64,000 nucleotides of DNA from Streptomyces beigongshangae (lineage in GTDB: Bacteria > Actinomycetota > Actinomycetes > Streptomycetales > Streptomycetaceae), in the NCBI RefSeq assembly GCF_019710745.1, contig NZ_JAHKJW010000001.1:62001-126000 (forward strand), read 5' to 3'. Positions within the stretch are counted from its first letter, which is position 1. Every line of letters starts with the position of its first letter. Below the pieces are notes generated by a model. The model was given only the letters and a program-made list of their open reading frames with translations, was not told the DNA's origin and searched no databases. The translations under genes were made by a program, and so were the position numbers. Below are positions 43,912 to 51,756 of this stretch, piece by piece.

Positions 43912-45537
43912 GTGAGCACACAGGCGCTGCATCCCCATCGCCACGGCCGCCCACCCGGGGCGCCGCGGATCACCCGCGCATACGCGCGGACCAAGGCCAC
44001 CCGTCTGCTGTCCGCGGGCACCTACCTCGATCCCGGCTACCGCCGGGCCGTCATCCGGGAACTGCTCACGAAGCGCTTCAGGGTGGTCGCGCCGTCGTAC
44101 GGCTACGACGCCGTGTCGGTCCTCGCGCACGCTCTCGCGGCACGCCGGCTCCGCCGCATCCAATGGAGCGTGGCGGCCGGCTCGGCGGTCGTGCTCCTGC
44201 TGCTGACGGCCAGGGGTTCGCTGGGTTCCTTCATCGCCGTGCAGCTCCTGTGCTGGGTGCTGTGGGGCGCGGCCTACCTGCGTCGTCTCGTCACCCTGCA
44301 CACCCTGATGACCCGGCTGAAGGGGACCCGGCCCGACGGCGGTTTCGACGGTTCCTATCCCGCCTGCGGCAAACTCACCGACGCCCTGATCGACAAGATC
44401 GACCACGAGCAGTCCGCCCACACCGGCCTCGTCTTCTACGGCGGCTTCCAGCCCTTCGTCGGTGCCGGTGAACCCCTGCGTGACTGGTCGAACGCCCAAC
44501 TGCTGCTCGGCGCCCCCAAGGACCGCATCGCCGCACGGCGACACTTCGACGGGGACGGGGACGGGACCGGGCCCGCCCTGGACGACGTGGAGCGCAGGCC
44601 CGTCCTGCCGTTCACCGTTCACGACATCACCACGTACGTCGCCACCCGGATGGCCGCGGAGCTGCGGGACGAGGCCCGCCACGACGAACGCGTCGAAGGA
44701 CTGACCGTCGAGCAGCGCCGCTACACCACGGCGGTACGCACGAACGACCGGACATTGGCCGCGGGCTGGTCCCGGTTGCCCGGTACGGACGATCTCCCGG
44801 GCATCCACTGGCGGGAGGACTACGACTCGGCCCGCGAGTACCTGTGCGTGCGCGTCAGCTCCTGGAACGAGGAACTGGTGACATCGATGTTCGTCGGGTT
44901 CGACCTCAAGGGCGACACCCTGCACACCGAATTCCACACCTATGCCCTCGGACCGCTGGTGCAGGAGTTCCACCTCGTCGACCTGCTGCCCGACACCTTC
45001 GACGGCCGCCTGGCCCTGCGGGTCGCGTGGGACATGGTCAAGGTGGTGCCGCACCTGGCCCTGGCACTGTCGCTGTGGCCGCTGCGCCTGCTTCCCGAGC
45101 ACCTCCTGCCGCGGTCGGTGCGTCGGGTGGTGCGCCCCCGGCCGGCCGGTCGGTCCTACGCCGGATTCATCGCCGAAAGCGCGGACGCGGTCGACAACAG
45201 CGAATTCCGTCTGGGCCGCTACACCAACGAGACGGCCGACTGCGGCGCGTTGACGAGCGTCCGGGAAATGGCCACCAGCGACACCTTCCACCATTTCTTC
45301 CAGAAGTCCGACGCCCGGAAGTACATGCAGATCGTCGAGCGCCGTCTGCTCCACAACATCCGTTTGTTCCTGCGTGAGCACCACGTGGATCTCGCCGACC
45401 ACGACCGTGCGCAGACCAACATCCTTTTCGGGGACAACACCCAGGCTGTCTTCGGCGGGCACAACGAGAACTTCGGATACAACCACCACTCGGGGGGCTC
45501 CGGCCCGTCCGGCAGCCGAGGAGCGCAGTCGTCATGA
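43912..45537 (+). CDS. Membrane protein with C-terminal amyloid-like signalling motif
   Basis: The 541-residue protein is not assigned to a characterised family. Two membrane helices lie at 84-122 and a further hydrophobic stretch at about 378-400. A soluble central domain contains GLVFYGGFQPFVGAGEPL. The last 40 residues are Gly/Asn/His rich. Residues 510-530 match FGxNxQxVxGGxN then FGYNxH, the same pattern found at the N-terminus of the TIR-like protein whose ATG overlaps this stop codon. Such shared motifs are used in bacterial amyloid signalling to couple a sensor to an effector. The GTG start at 43912 has a weak ribosome-binding site. Confidence 0.7.
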   Translation: MSTQALHPHRHGRPPGAPRITRAYARTKATRLLSAGTYLDPGYRRAVIRELLTKRFRVVAPSYGYDAVSVLAHALAARRLRRIQWSVAAGSAVVLLLLTARGSLGSFIAVQLLCWVLWGAAYLRRLVTLHTLMTRLKGTRPDGGFDGSYPACGKLTDALIDKIDHEQSAHTGLVFYGGFQPFVGAGEPLRDWSNAQLLLGAPKDRIAARRHFDGDGDGTGPALDDVERRPVLPFTVHDITTYVATRMAAELRDEARHDERVEGLTVEQRRYTTAVRTNDRTLAAGWSRLPGTDDLPGIHWREDYDSAREYLCVRVSSWNEELVTSMFVGFDLKGDTLHTEFHTYALGPLVQEFHLVDLLPDTFDGRLALRVAWDMVKVVPHLALALSLWPLRLLPEHLLPRSVRRVVRPRPAGRSYAGFIAESADAVDNSEFRLGRYTNETADCGALTSVREMATSDTFHHFFQKSDARKYMQIVERRLLHNIRLFLREHHVDLADHDRAQTNILFGDNTQAVFGGHNENFGYNHHSGGSGPSGSRGAQSS

Positions 45538-46214
45538 GCGAGAGCCACACGTTCGGAGCCAACAGCCAGATCGTCCTCGGCGGGGACAACCGGCAGTTCG
45601 GCTACAACTACCACGCCGCGCCGGAGGCCCCCGCGGCCGAACCGCGGACGTCCGGGGAAGCGTCCGCCGAACACGGGCGCAGCCGCAGTGTCTTCGTCGT
45701 GCACGGCCGGGACGAGGAGGTGCGGCGGGCGATGTTCGGGCTGCTGCGACGGCTCGACCTGCGTCCGCTGGAGTGGGAGGAGCTCGTGCGGGCCACCGGC
45801 AGGACCGCGCCCTTCCTCGGCGAAGTGGTCATGAACGCACCGGCGCAGGCGCAGGCGGCCCTGGTCCTGCTCACCCCGGACGACGTGGCCAAGCTCCATC
45901 CGCACCTGCTCGGCAACCGCGAGCGGGACGACGAGACCCAGCTCACCGGCCAGCCCCGGCAGAACGTGCTGATCGAGCTGGGCATGGTGCTGATGGCCTA
46001 TCCCGAGCGAACCGTCATCGTCGAGGTCGGCCGGCTGCGGCACGTCGCCGACACCGCGGGCATCAACGTCATCAGGTTCGACGGCACGGAGGGCTCCCTG
46101 GCGAAGATCGTCGCGCGGTTGAAGCTGGCCGGCTGCCAACTGGACGACACGCGGCCGGAGTGGCGGGAGACCCGGCACTTCCGGAACCTGGCCGCGTACC
46201 GGCGTCTTGCCTGA
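45534..46214 (+). CDS. PCTIR-type TIR-like NAD-cleaving effector candidate
   Basis: The 226-residue protein has an N-terminal motif (residues 7-27, FGANSQIVLGGDN then FGYNYH), a Pro/Ala/Glu linker and a TIR-like domain (52-200). This contains VFVVHGRDEEVRR (53-65), QAALVLLTPDD and QNVLIELGMVL (143-153), with Glu148 as the probable catalytic residue. It matches the predicted nucleotide-binding TIR-like family (CAP12/PCTIR), whose members act as NAD-depleting effectors in CBASS and Pycsar immunity. No nucleotide cyclase is encoded nearby. Translation is coupled to the preceding membrane protein by an ATGA overlap. Confidence 0.85.
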   Translation: MSESHTFGANSQIVLGGDNRQFGYNYHAAPEAPAAEPRTSGEASAEHGRSRSVFVVHGRDEEVRRAMFGLLRRLDLRPLEWEELVRATGRTAPFLGEVVMNAPAQAQAALVLLTPDDVAKLHPHLLGNRERDDETQLTGQPRQNVLIELGMVLMAYPERTVIVEVGRLRHVADTAGINVIRFDGTEGSLAKIVARLKLAGCQLDDTRPEWRETRHFRNLAAYRRLA

Positions 46215-46283
46215 ACCGGAGAGCCGGCGGAAGCCGGCGGGTCGGGGGACGGGTCCCCGGCCGCGGGCTCCTTTCCCCTGCGG

Positions 46284-46383
46284 CCCGTCCCGTTGCCCTG
46301 CGGTCCCGCCCGTCCCGTTGCCCTACGGTCCCGCCCGTCCCGTTGCCCTGCGGTCCCGCCCGTCCCGTTGCCCTGCGGTCCCG
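46284..46383. repeat. Four tandem copies of a 25-bp GC-rich unit
   Basis: The unit begins CCCGTCCCGTTGCCCTGCGG and repeats at 46284, 46309, 46334 and 46359, with one base change in copy two. It lies between the convergent TIR-like and TM-macro genes. There are no spacers, so it is not a CRISPR; each copy could fold only weakly. Confidence 0.85.
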
Positions 46384-46393
46384 CTCCTCCCGT

Positions 46394-47302
46394 TCACGCA
46401 CGGTCCAGTCCTGCCGCGAGACCGCCCAGGAAGGCCGCCACCTCACGCATGTCGATGTGCTCCAGATCCTCGGGCCGCACCAGCACCCGCAGCTCCCGGC
46501 AGACCGCGCCCTCCCTGGAGCGCGCGACGAAGGACATCAGGATCAACCGCAGCAGGCTGTCCTGGTCGAGGTGGTCGAGCCGGGACAGACCCGACCCGAC
46601 CAACGGCATCGCCACCTGCTCCAGCTGGGCGTGCCGGTGCACGGCGTCCCACAGACGACCGAGGCTGAACCAGAGGTCCTCCACGCTGGAGGCGGCCACG
46701 CAGTCGTTGCCGATGCGGCTGTACGCCACGGCGAACACCAGGCCCGGCCGGGCGCCCAGGGCGGCCACCGTGCCGACCGGATACCGGTCCAGTTTGCCCA
46801 GCGGTTTGCTGTCCCGGTCCTCCCGCGCGGCCGGCTCGGTCCCGGCGAGCGCCGCGACCAGTTCGGCGTCCAGGCGCTGCACATCGCCGTCGTAGCGCCG
46901 GAGCAGCAACTGCCCCTGCACACTCCCGGAATTGATGACCGCTCCACCGGCCGACACGGTGTCGAAGGTGTCGCAGAACCCGACGACGAGATGTGCCGAC
47001 TGGTCGAACAGATCGCCCGCCTCGACCACCACCTTCATGTCCGGCCGCCGGAACGTCTGCTCCACCCGCAGCACCGGCCGGGCCCGTCCCAGTCCCCACA
47101 CCAGGCAGGCCGTGAGCGACAGCGCGACGACCAGGCCGGGATCGGGGAAACTCCGCGGGAAGAACTGTCCGACGAACTGCAGGATCGCGGATATCCCGCC
47201 GAAAGCGACCACCGCATTGCGCAGGAAAACCTGCCGGGCGCGCCACGTTCCGAACAGGCGCAGAAATCGCATTACCACCCGGAGTCGCGCCCGCAAACGC
47301 AT
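46394..47302 (-). CDS. Two-helix membrane protein with ThsA-type macro domain
   Basis: The 302-residue protein has a basic N-terminus, two membrane helices (28-48, 55-74) and a C-terminal domain of the Thoeris ThsA macro family (DUF6430-like). Matching segments are EAGDLFDQSAHLVVGF, DTFDT (111-115), SVQGQL, RYPVGT, AYSRIGND and PLVGSGLSRL. In type II Thoeris, ThsA has this two-TM-plus-macro layout and disrupts the membrane when the macro domain binds a TIR-made ADP-ribose conjugate. The start at 47302 follows GGGGGG by eight bases; an alternative ATG is at 47272. It is divergent from a regulator with a paralogous macro domain. Confidence 0.82.
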   Translation of the reverse strand: MRLRARLRVVMRFLRLFGTWRARQVFLRNAVVAFGGISAILQFVGQFFPRSFPDPGLVVALSLTACLVWGLGRARPVLRVEQTFRRPDMKVVVEAGDLFDQSAHLVVGFCDTFDTVSAGGAVINSGSVQGQLLLRRYDGDVQRLDAELVAALAGTEPAAREDRDSKPLGKLDRYPVGTVAALGARPGLVFAVAYSRIGNDCVAASSVEDLWFSLGRLWDAVHRHAQLEQVAMPLVGSGLSRLDHLDQDSLLRLILMSFVARSREGAVCRELRVLVRPEDLEHIDMREVAAFLGGLAAGLDRA

Positions 47303-47376
47303 TCGAAATGCCCCCCGATCCCCTGTCGGGCCCCGCCCGCGCGCATCACCCGGACGCACCGTTCCTCCGAGGCAAC

Positions 47377-47420
47377 ATGATAATCTTCTGGTCACTTCTC
47401 AGTGACGCAGAGTGACGCAG
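47377..47420. promoter_or_regulatory. Divergent promoter/operator of the macro-domain gene pair
   Basis: GTCACT (47391-47396) is followed by AGTGAC at 47401 and again at 47411, giving one inverted and two direct half sites at 10-bp spacing; the unit AGTGACGCAG is duplicated exactly at 47401-47420. An unusually AT-rich ATGATAAT lies alongside and offers -10-like hexamers both ways (GATAAT rightward, TATCAT leftward). The second repeat overlaps the GTG start at 47412. Confidence 0.5.
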
Positions 47421-48842
47421 GATGCGGCGGGGGCGACGCGGGTGGCCGGTGGACAGGTGCACATCCAGGTGAAAGTGCTCGGGCCGGTCCAACTCGAAGT
47501 CGACGGAGTCCCTGTCAGGCTCACACCGCTGACCACCCGCCTGCTGGTCCGTCTGGTGGCCGCCGAGGGCGAGGCCGTGCCCGTGAGGCAACTGCGCCGC
47601 GACGTATGGGGGCTGGCGGACGAGCCACGCCATGTGGACCAGCGCAATCGCAACGAGGTGCAGAAACGCATCCTGGAGCTGCGGCGCGCCCTCGATCCCG
47701 CCCAGGACGGCAGCGCCGCCCATGTCCTGCTCACCGAGCAGCACGTCACCGTGCACGGCCCGGAAACCGCCTACCGCCTGGTGCTGGGGCCCGAGGAGCT
47801 GGACAGCGCGCGGTTCACGGCGGTCGTCAACACCGCCCTGTTCGCCCCGCCGGCCACCGCCGCCCACCGGCTCACCGAAGCGCTGACCCTGATCCGCGGC
47901 CGGCCGCTGGCCGAGGTCAACGGCGAGAGGTTCGCGGACCTCCTCATCCGCCGGCTCACCGCCCTGCAGGACTCCGCCCGCCGTGAACTGGTCCGTGTCC
48001 AGACGGACCTCGGACGCCCCGACCTGGCGCTGCCGGTCGCGGAACTGATCGTCCGCGACCACCCCGACGACCTCGAAGCCGAGCGCACCCTCGACGCCCT
48101 GCGCGCCGCACTCCGCGCACGGCACGGTGCCGAACTGCTCCGCCACAGGGTCCCCCTGCCGGGTCAGCGGGCGGACGTGGTCCTCGTCCGCGGGGACCTG
48201 TTCGAGCAGGCGGACTGCAACCTCGTGGTCGGCTTCACCGACACCTTCGACACGGAGACCGACGAGGACATCGTCATCAGCCGCGACAGCGTGCAGAGCC
48301 AGCTCGTCGACCGCCTCTTCAAGGGCGACCGCCGCCTGCTGGACGAAAAACTGAGAGCGGGGCTGCGCACCGTACGGGCCGTCGGCACCGAAAGCGCACG
48401 GACCAAGCCGCGCGGTCGGCGTGTCCGTTACCCGGTGGGCACCACCGTCGTCGTCCCCCTCGACGGCCGCCGGATCTTCGCCACCGCCTACTCGCGGCTC
48501 GGCAACGACCTGGTGGCCAGGTCGGGTCACGAGGAGCTGCGGTCGAGCCTGGACAGCCTCTGGGCGTCGGTGGCCGTGCACGGCCTCTTCAAACCGGTCG
48601 CCCTCCCCCTCCTCGGTTCCGGCCTCGCCCGCGTCACCGACCTGGACCGCGGCCAGCTCATAGCCCTGATCGTCGACTCGTTCATGGACGCGTGCCGCCG
48701 GTACCCCGCGCTCACCCCCGAACTGCGCGTCGTGGTCCGCCCCGAGGACCTGGCCACGACTGACCTGACGCCGGTCGAGCAGCGTTTCCACGACCTGGTG
48801 CCGGGCGCGGAGCCCGGTCGGGGTCCGGACCGGGCGGAGTGA
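47412..48842 (+). CDS. SARP-type regulator fused to a ThsA-type macro domain
   Basis: The 476-residue protein starts with an OmpR-like winged helix (about 18-125; VQLEVDGVPVRLTPLTTRLL and NRNEVQKRILELRRAL). A BTAD domain follows (about 130-240, EALTLIRGRPLAEV), which is the SARP architecture. Residues 255-460 are a macro domain clearly paralogous to that of the divergent membrane protein: GDLF, VVGFTDTFDT, SVQSQL, RYPVGT, AYSRLGND, PLLGSGLARV, ELRVVVRPEDL. A signal-binding macro domain on a transcription activator suggests control of local genes by a nucleotide ligand. The start at GTG 47412 or the later GTG 47457 cannot be settled. Confidence 0.82.
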   Translation: MTQDAAGATRVAGGQVHIQVKVLGPVQLEVDGVPVRLTPLTTRLLVRLVAAEGEAVPVRQLRRDVWGLADEPRHVDQRNRNEVQKRILELRRALDPAQDGSAAHVLLTEQHVTVHGPETAYRLVLGPEELDSARFTAVVNTALFAPPATAAHRLTEALTLIRGRPLAEVNGERFADLLIRRLTALQDSARRELVRVQTDLGRPDLALPVAELIVRDHPDDLEAERTLDALRAALRARHGAELLRHRVPLPGQRADVVLVRGDLFEQADCNLVVGFTDTFDTETDEDIVISRDSVQSQLVDRLFKGDRRLLDEKLRAGLRTVRAVGTESARTKPRGRRVRYPVGTTVVVPLDGRRIFATAYSRLGNDLVARSGHEELRSSLDSLWASVAVHGLFKPVALPLLGSGLARVTDLDRGQLIALIVDSFMDACRRYPALTPELRVVVRPEDLATTDLTPVEQRFHDLVPGAEPGRGPDRAE

Positions 48843-49389
48843 CCGGCCCCGGGCCGGAGGTGGGACCGGGCGGTCCTCGGCGTCCGTCCCCCGACCCGAT
48901 GGAATTCTCCGCATCTCTGGCTCCCCCGCGCGGCGTCGTCCACCGGTCTTCGGCCCGCCACGGCCGCCCGGCCCCACCGGACCCCAGTGGACCTCTGCCG
49001 GCGCTTCCGCGGGTAGCCACCGTCCGCTTCCGATCCGGTTCCGATGACGCGGTGTGCCGGCACACCGTCCACCGTGGCCCTCCGGAAGCCCTTGAAGCCG
49101 TTCGAAGGGCCCCGGGTCCTGCTCTCCGGTGGACCCGGTGTCCACCGTGTCACCCGGCGGGCTCCGTCACGCGACGGGCTCCGTCAGCCGACGGGCCCGT
49201 AGAAGGTGTGGGTGGCCGAGCAGGGAACGCTGACCCGGTCGGTTCCGGTGCAGGCGGTGGTGGGGGGCGACACCGCCGCGGGTGCTGAGCCGCTGGATGC
49301 AGGAGGCGTCGGCGAAGACCCCGGCGCCGCGGGTGGCGGCGGGCTCCGGCAGCTTCCAGGCACCGTCGGCGCAGGTGTGGGTCCGGACG
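48843..49389. other. 547-bp region without a supported gene
   Basis: The gap lies between the convergent SARP-macro and Mrr-TerD genes. The part 49184-49389 has fragmentary minus-strand coding potential (a short frame with TCADGAWKLPEPAA and another ending FYGPVG) and may hold a decayed reading frame. Small repeats of GACGGGCTCCGTCA near 49160-49195 could form terminator hairpins. Confidence 0.5.
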
Positions 49390-51522
49390 CTACTCCACCT
49401 CTATGCCGTGGTCCTGGACGAGTTCCTCCAGGCCGCCCCGGTAGCCCTTTCCGCCCAGGACGAAGTCCCAGTCGCCGGTCGATCGCCGGCGGAACGAGCC
49501 CAGTACCAGCGCGGTCTCGTGCGCGCGGCCGTCGGAGACCTCCAGACGGCCCAGCTCGGACAGCGACGGGTCGAGGAGCCGGATGCGGGCGTCGGTGAAA
49601 CCGGAGAGGTCGGCCTCGGGGTTGGTCTCCGGGTCGACCGCGGCCACCAGGACGAACCGGTCCGCCCGCTCCGGCAGCCCGTCGAAGGAGACGCAGAGCG
49701 CGGCCCTGTCGGGTGCGGTGGCGGGCAGTGCGCGTACCGCACCGTCGGGGGTGCGCGGGTTGTTGAAGAAGACGAAGTGGTCGTCGCTGAGGACGCGGTC
49801 GCCCGAGCAGACGAGCGCGCACACGTCCAGCGCGACGTCCCCCGTCCACGACATGCCCAGGACGTTGTAGTCGTCGGGCAGCCTGGGCTCGGGAGCCGGC
49901 CGGACCGCGCCCGCGTCCCCGTCCCCGTCGCCCGCGCCACTCCCGCCCGCAGCGCCGCCACCGCCCGTACGGCCGTCACCCGTACCGCCGTCACCCGTAC
50001 CGCCGTCACCCAGCCGCCCCCGCAGCCCGTGCCGGTGCAGCAGGTCCACGAGCTCGGGTCCCGAGACCAGTTCCAGCGGTTTGCCGTTGGCGAAGGTGTG
50101 CGAGCCCGGCCCGAAGCGCGACGTCGTGACCAGGACGCCCTTGTTGGCACCGGCGTCCTGCACGGTTCCGTACAGGTCGCGTACGGCGGTGGGCGGGACG
50201 GTGTTGCGGTACCGCTTCACCTGCACGACGATCTTGCCGCCCCTGATCGGCGCCGGATCGAGCGCGTCGACGTCCACGCCGCCGTCGTTCGAGCGCTGGG
50301 TGGTCACCGCCTGCATGCCCATGGCCCGGAAGAGATCGGCGACGAGGTCCTCGAACGCGATCGGGTCCATGGCGTACAGGTCCGGTTCCTCGTCGCCGCC
50401 GTGGGCGACCACACGGTTGCCGACGTCCTGCGGCCGGCGGCCGGGGCGCACCGGTGCGAGCTGGTCCGGCCGGGCCGACAACTGCCCCCGCAGACCGTCG
50501 GACAGGCAGCTGACCGCCTCCACCTGGGCCAGGTGCAGATCGCGGAACGACGCGCGCGGGGCCATGACGGTCGCGACGCAGATCTGGCCCGGCCGGCCCG
50601 TCGTCGGGTCGTGCCCGTTCACGAACCCGTTCAGGGCCACCGACTCCAGTGCGTCCAGCTCGTCCGCGGCGAAGAGTTCGTGCAGCACGAGCAGCACGCA
50701 CTGCGCGAGGACGTCCCGGTACAGGGCCCGGCGCCGGCCCACCGGGTGGGGGATCTCCTTGTCCTGGTCGGTCGCGGACACGTACCGGACGGACTTGACC
50801 TCGGGGACGATGTCGACGGCGGGCAGTTCCCAGTCCAGCACCAGTTGCCGGGCCGCCGGGTCGTAGGCCGCCGCGACCTGGCGCGGGAGGTCCTCCGGCC
50901 AGGCCGTGGAGGAGTAGAGGGCGGCGGAGAAGTACTCGACCACGGCGTCCGGATCCTTGCGCCGGACGCCCTCGGTCACCTCGGCGACCCCCGCGTTGTG
51001 CCCGCGCACCTCCGCCAGCCGGGCGTCCGCCCACTGCTGGTACTCCCACTGGTAGGACGCCAGCTGCCGCTGCCGCTGCGCCTCAGCGGCCTGGGCCGCG
51101 TGCCGGTCCCGCTCGAAGCGCGCCCGGGCCTCGGCCTGCGCCTGGGCCCGGCGGCCCGCGGACCAGCCGCCCTGCACCTGGTAGTGGGCGGCGTCCGGCA
51201 TGCGCACCGGCTGTGCCAGCGGGCCCGGGGCGAAGGGCTGGATCTCCTCGGACCGCAGGAGCGAGGACGCGCGGAAGGCCGGGGCCCGGCACCCCGCGGC
51301 GAGGAGCCCCTGCAGGGCCTCGACCCGGGCATCCAGTTCCTCGGTGCGCCGCTGCGCCTCGGCCTGCCGGTACTGGCGTCTGCTCTGGGCGGCCCGTCGC
51401 CGGTAGGCCAGCTCCTGCTGTTCCGCGCGTCTGCGCTGCCTGGCCTCGGCCTCCAGCTGGCGCTGCTGCTGCCGTTGCACCTCGGCCCACACGCCGACAA
51501 AACCAGTAGAGCGACGACTCAT
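49390..51522 (-). CDS. Mrr-like restriction endonuclease fused to a TerD domain
   Basis: The 710-residue protein has a Gln/Arg/Ala-rich coiled-coil N-terminus (12-170), a helical linker domain (170-345) and an Mrr_cat PD-(D/E)xK nuclease (386-498). In the nuclease, Glu391, Asp417 of GGVDVDA and QVK (434-436) are the likely catalytic residues. A Gly/Asp/Thr repeat linker (502-545) leads to a TerD domain (551-710; YNVLGMSWTGDVALDVCALV, VFFNNPRTPDGAV, DWDFVLGGKGYRGGLEELV). Mrr-like enzymes cut modified DNA, and TerD domains bind Ca2+ in stress and phage-response systems. The ATG at 51522 opens the coiled coil. Confidence 0.85.
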   Translation of the reverse strand: MSRRSTGFVGVWAEVQRQQQRQLEAEARQRRRAEQQELAYRRRAAQSRRQYRQAEAQRRTEELDARVEALQGLLAAGCRAPAFRASSLLRSEEIQPFAPGPLAQPVRMPDAAHYQVQGGWSAGRRAQAQAEARARFERDRHAAQAAEAQRQRQLASYQWEYQQWADARLAEVRGHNAGVAEVTEGVRRKDPDAVVEYFSAALYSSTAWPEDLPRQVAAAYDPAARQLVLDWELPAVDIVPEVKSVRYVSATDQDKEIPHPVGRRRALYRDVLAQCVLLVLHELFAADELDALESVALNGFVNGHDPTTGRPGQICVATVMAPRASFRDLHLAQVEAVSCLSDGLRGQLSARPDQLAPVRPGRRPQDVGNRVVAHGGDEEPDLYAMDPIAFEDLVADLFRAMGMQAVTTQRSNDGGVDVDALDPAPIRGGKIVVQVKRYRNTVPPTAVRDLYGTVQDAGANKGVLVTTSRFGPGSHTFANGKPLELVSGPELVDLLHRHGLRGRLGDGGTGDGGTGDGRTGGGGAAGGSGAGDGDGDAGAVRPAPEPRLPDDYNVLGMSWTGDVALDVCALVCSGDRVLSDDHFVFFNNPRTPDGAVRALPATAPDRAALCVSFDGLPERADRFVLVAAVDPETNPEADLSGFTDARIRLLDPSLSELGRLEVSDGRAHETALVLGSFRRRSTGDWDFVLGGKGYRGGLEELVQDHGIEVE

Positions 51523-51756
51523 GCGCTGCAGGCCCTCCCCAGGACGTCCGCGCCGAAAGGCAGCTGGTTGTCCCCACAACCAGATGTGACGGGACGACTC
51601 TAACCAGCGATCACCGCCCCGCACATCCACCCGGCGCCCGAAGGGGCGCGGGGGGCGCCCCCGAAGGGGCGCGGGGAACTGCGCGATCAGCCCCCACCGG
51701 CGGCCGGCCGGCCCACGACCGAACCACCCCGGCCCCTCCCCCGTTCACCGGCGGAG
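51523..51756. repeat. Intergenic region with duplicated GC-rich repeat and GGGGAACTGCGCG core
   Basis: The sequence GCGCCC(CC)GAAGGGGCGCGGGG occurs twice in a row (51634-51653, 51655-51676) and the second copy is followed by AACTGCGCGATC, the dispersed terminator-like core. It lies downstream of the alcohol dehydrogenase gene and also contains the Mrr-TerD promoter region. Confidence 0.6.

Noticed and set aside
46284..46383. Possible CRISPR array
   Set aside because: The four 25-bp units are directly adjacent without unique spacers, and no cas gene is present.
43912..48842. Canonical CBASS, Pycsar or type I Thoeris locus
   Set aside because: No CD-NTase, nucleotide cyclase, ubiquitin-like accessory or SIR2-SLOG ThsA was found; only single domains of these systems are present.
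49184..49389. Short minus-strand coding fragment downstream of the Mrr-TerD gene
   Set aside because: Frames with TCADGAWKLPEPAA and FYGPVG are in different phases, have no start or ribosome-binding site and match nothing recognised; mentioned only as a possible decayed gene.
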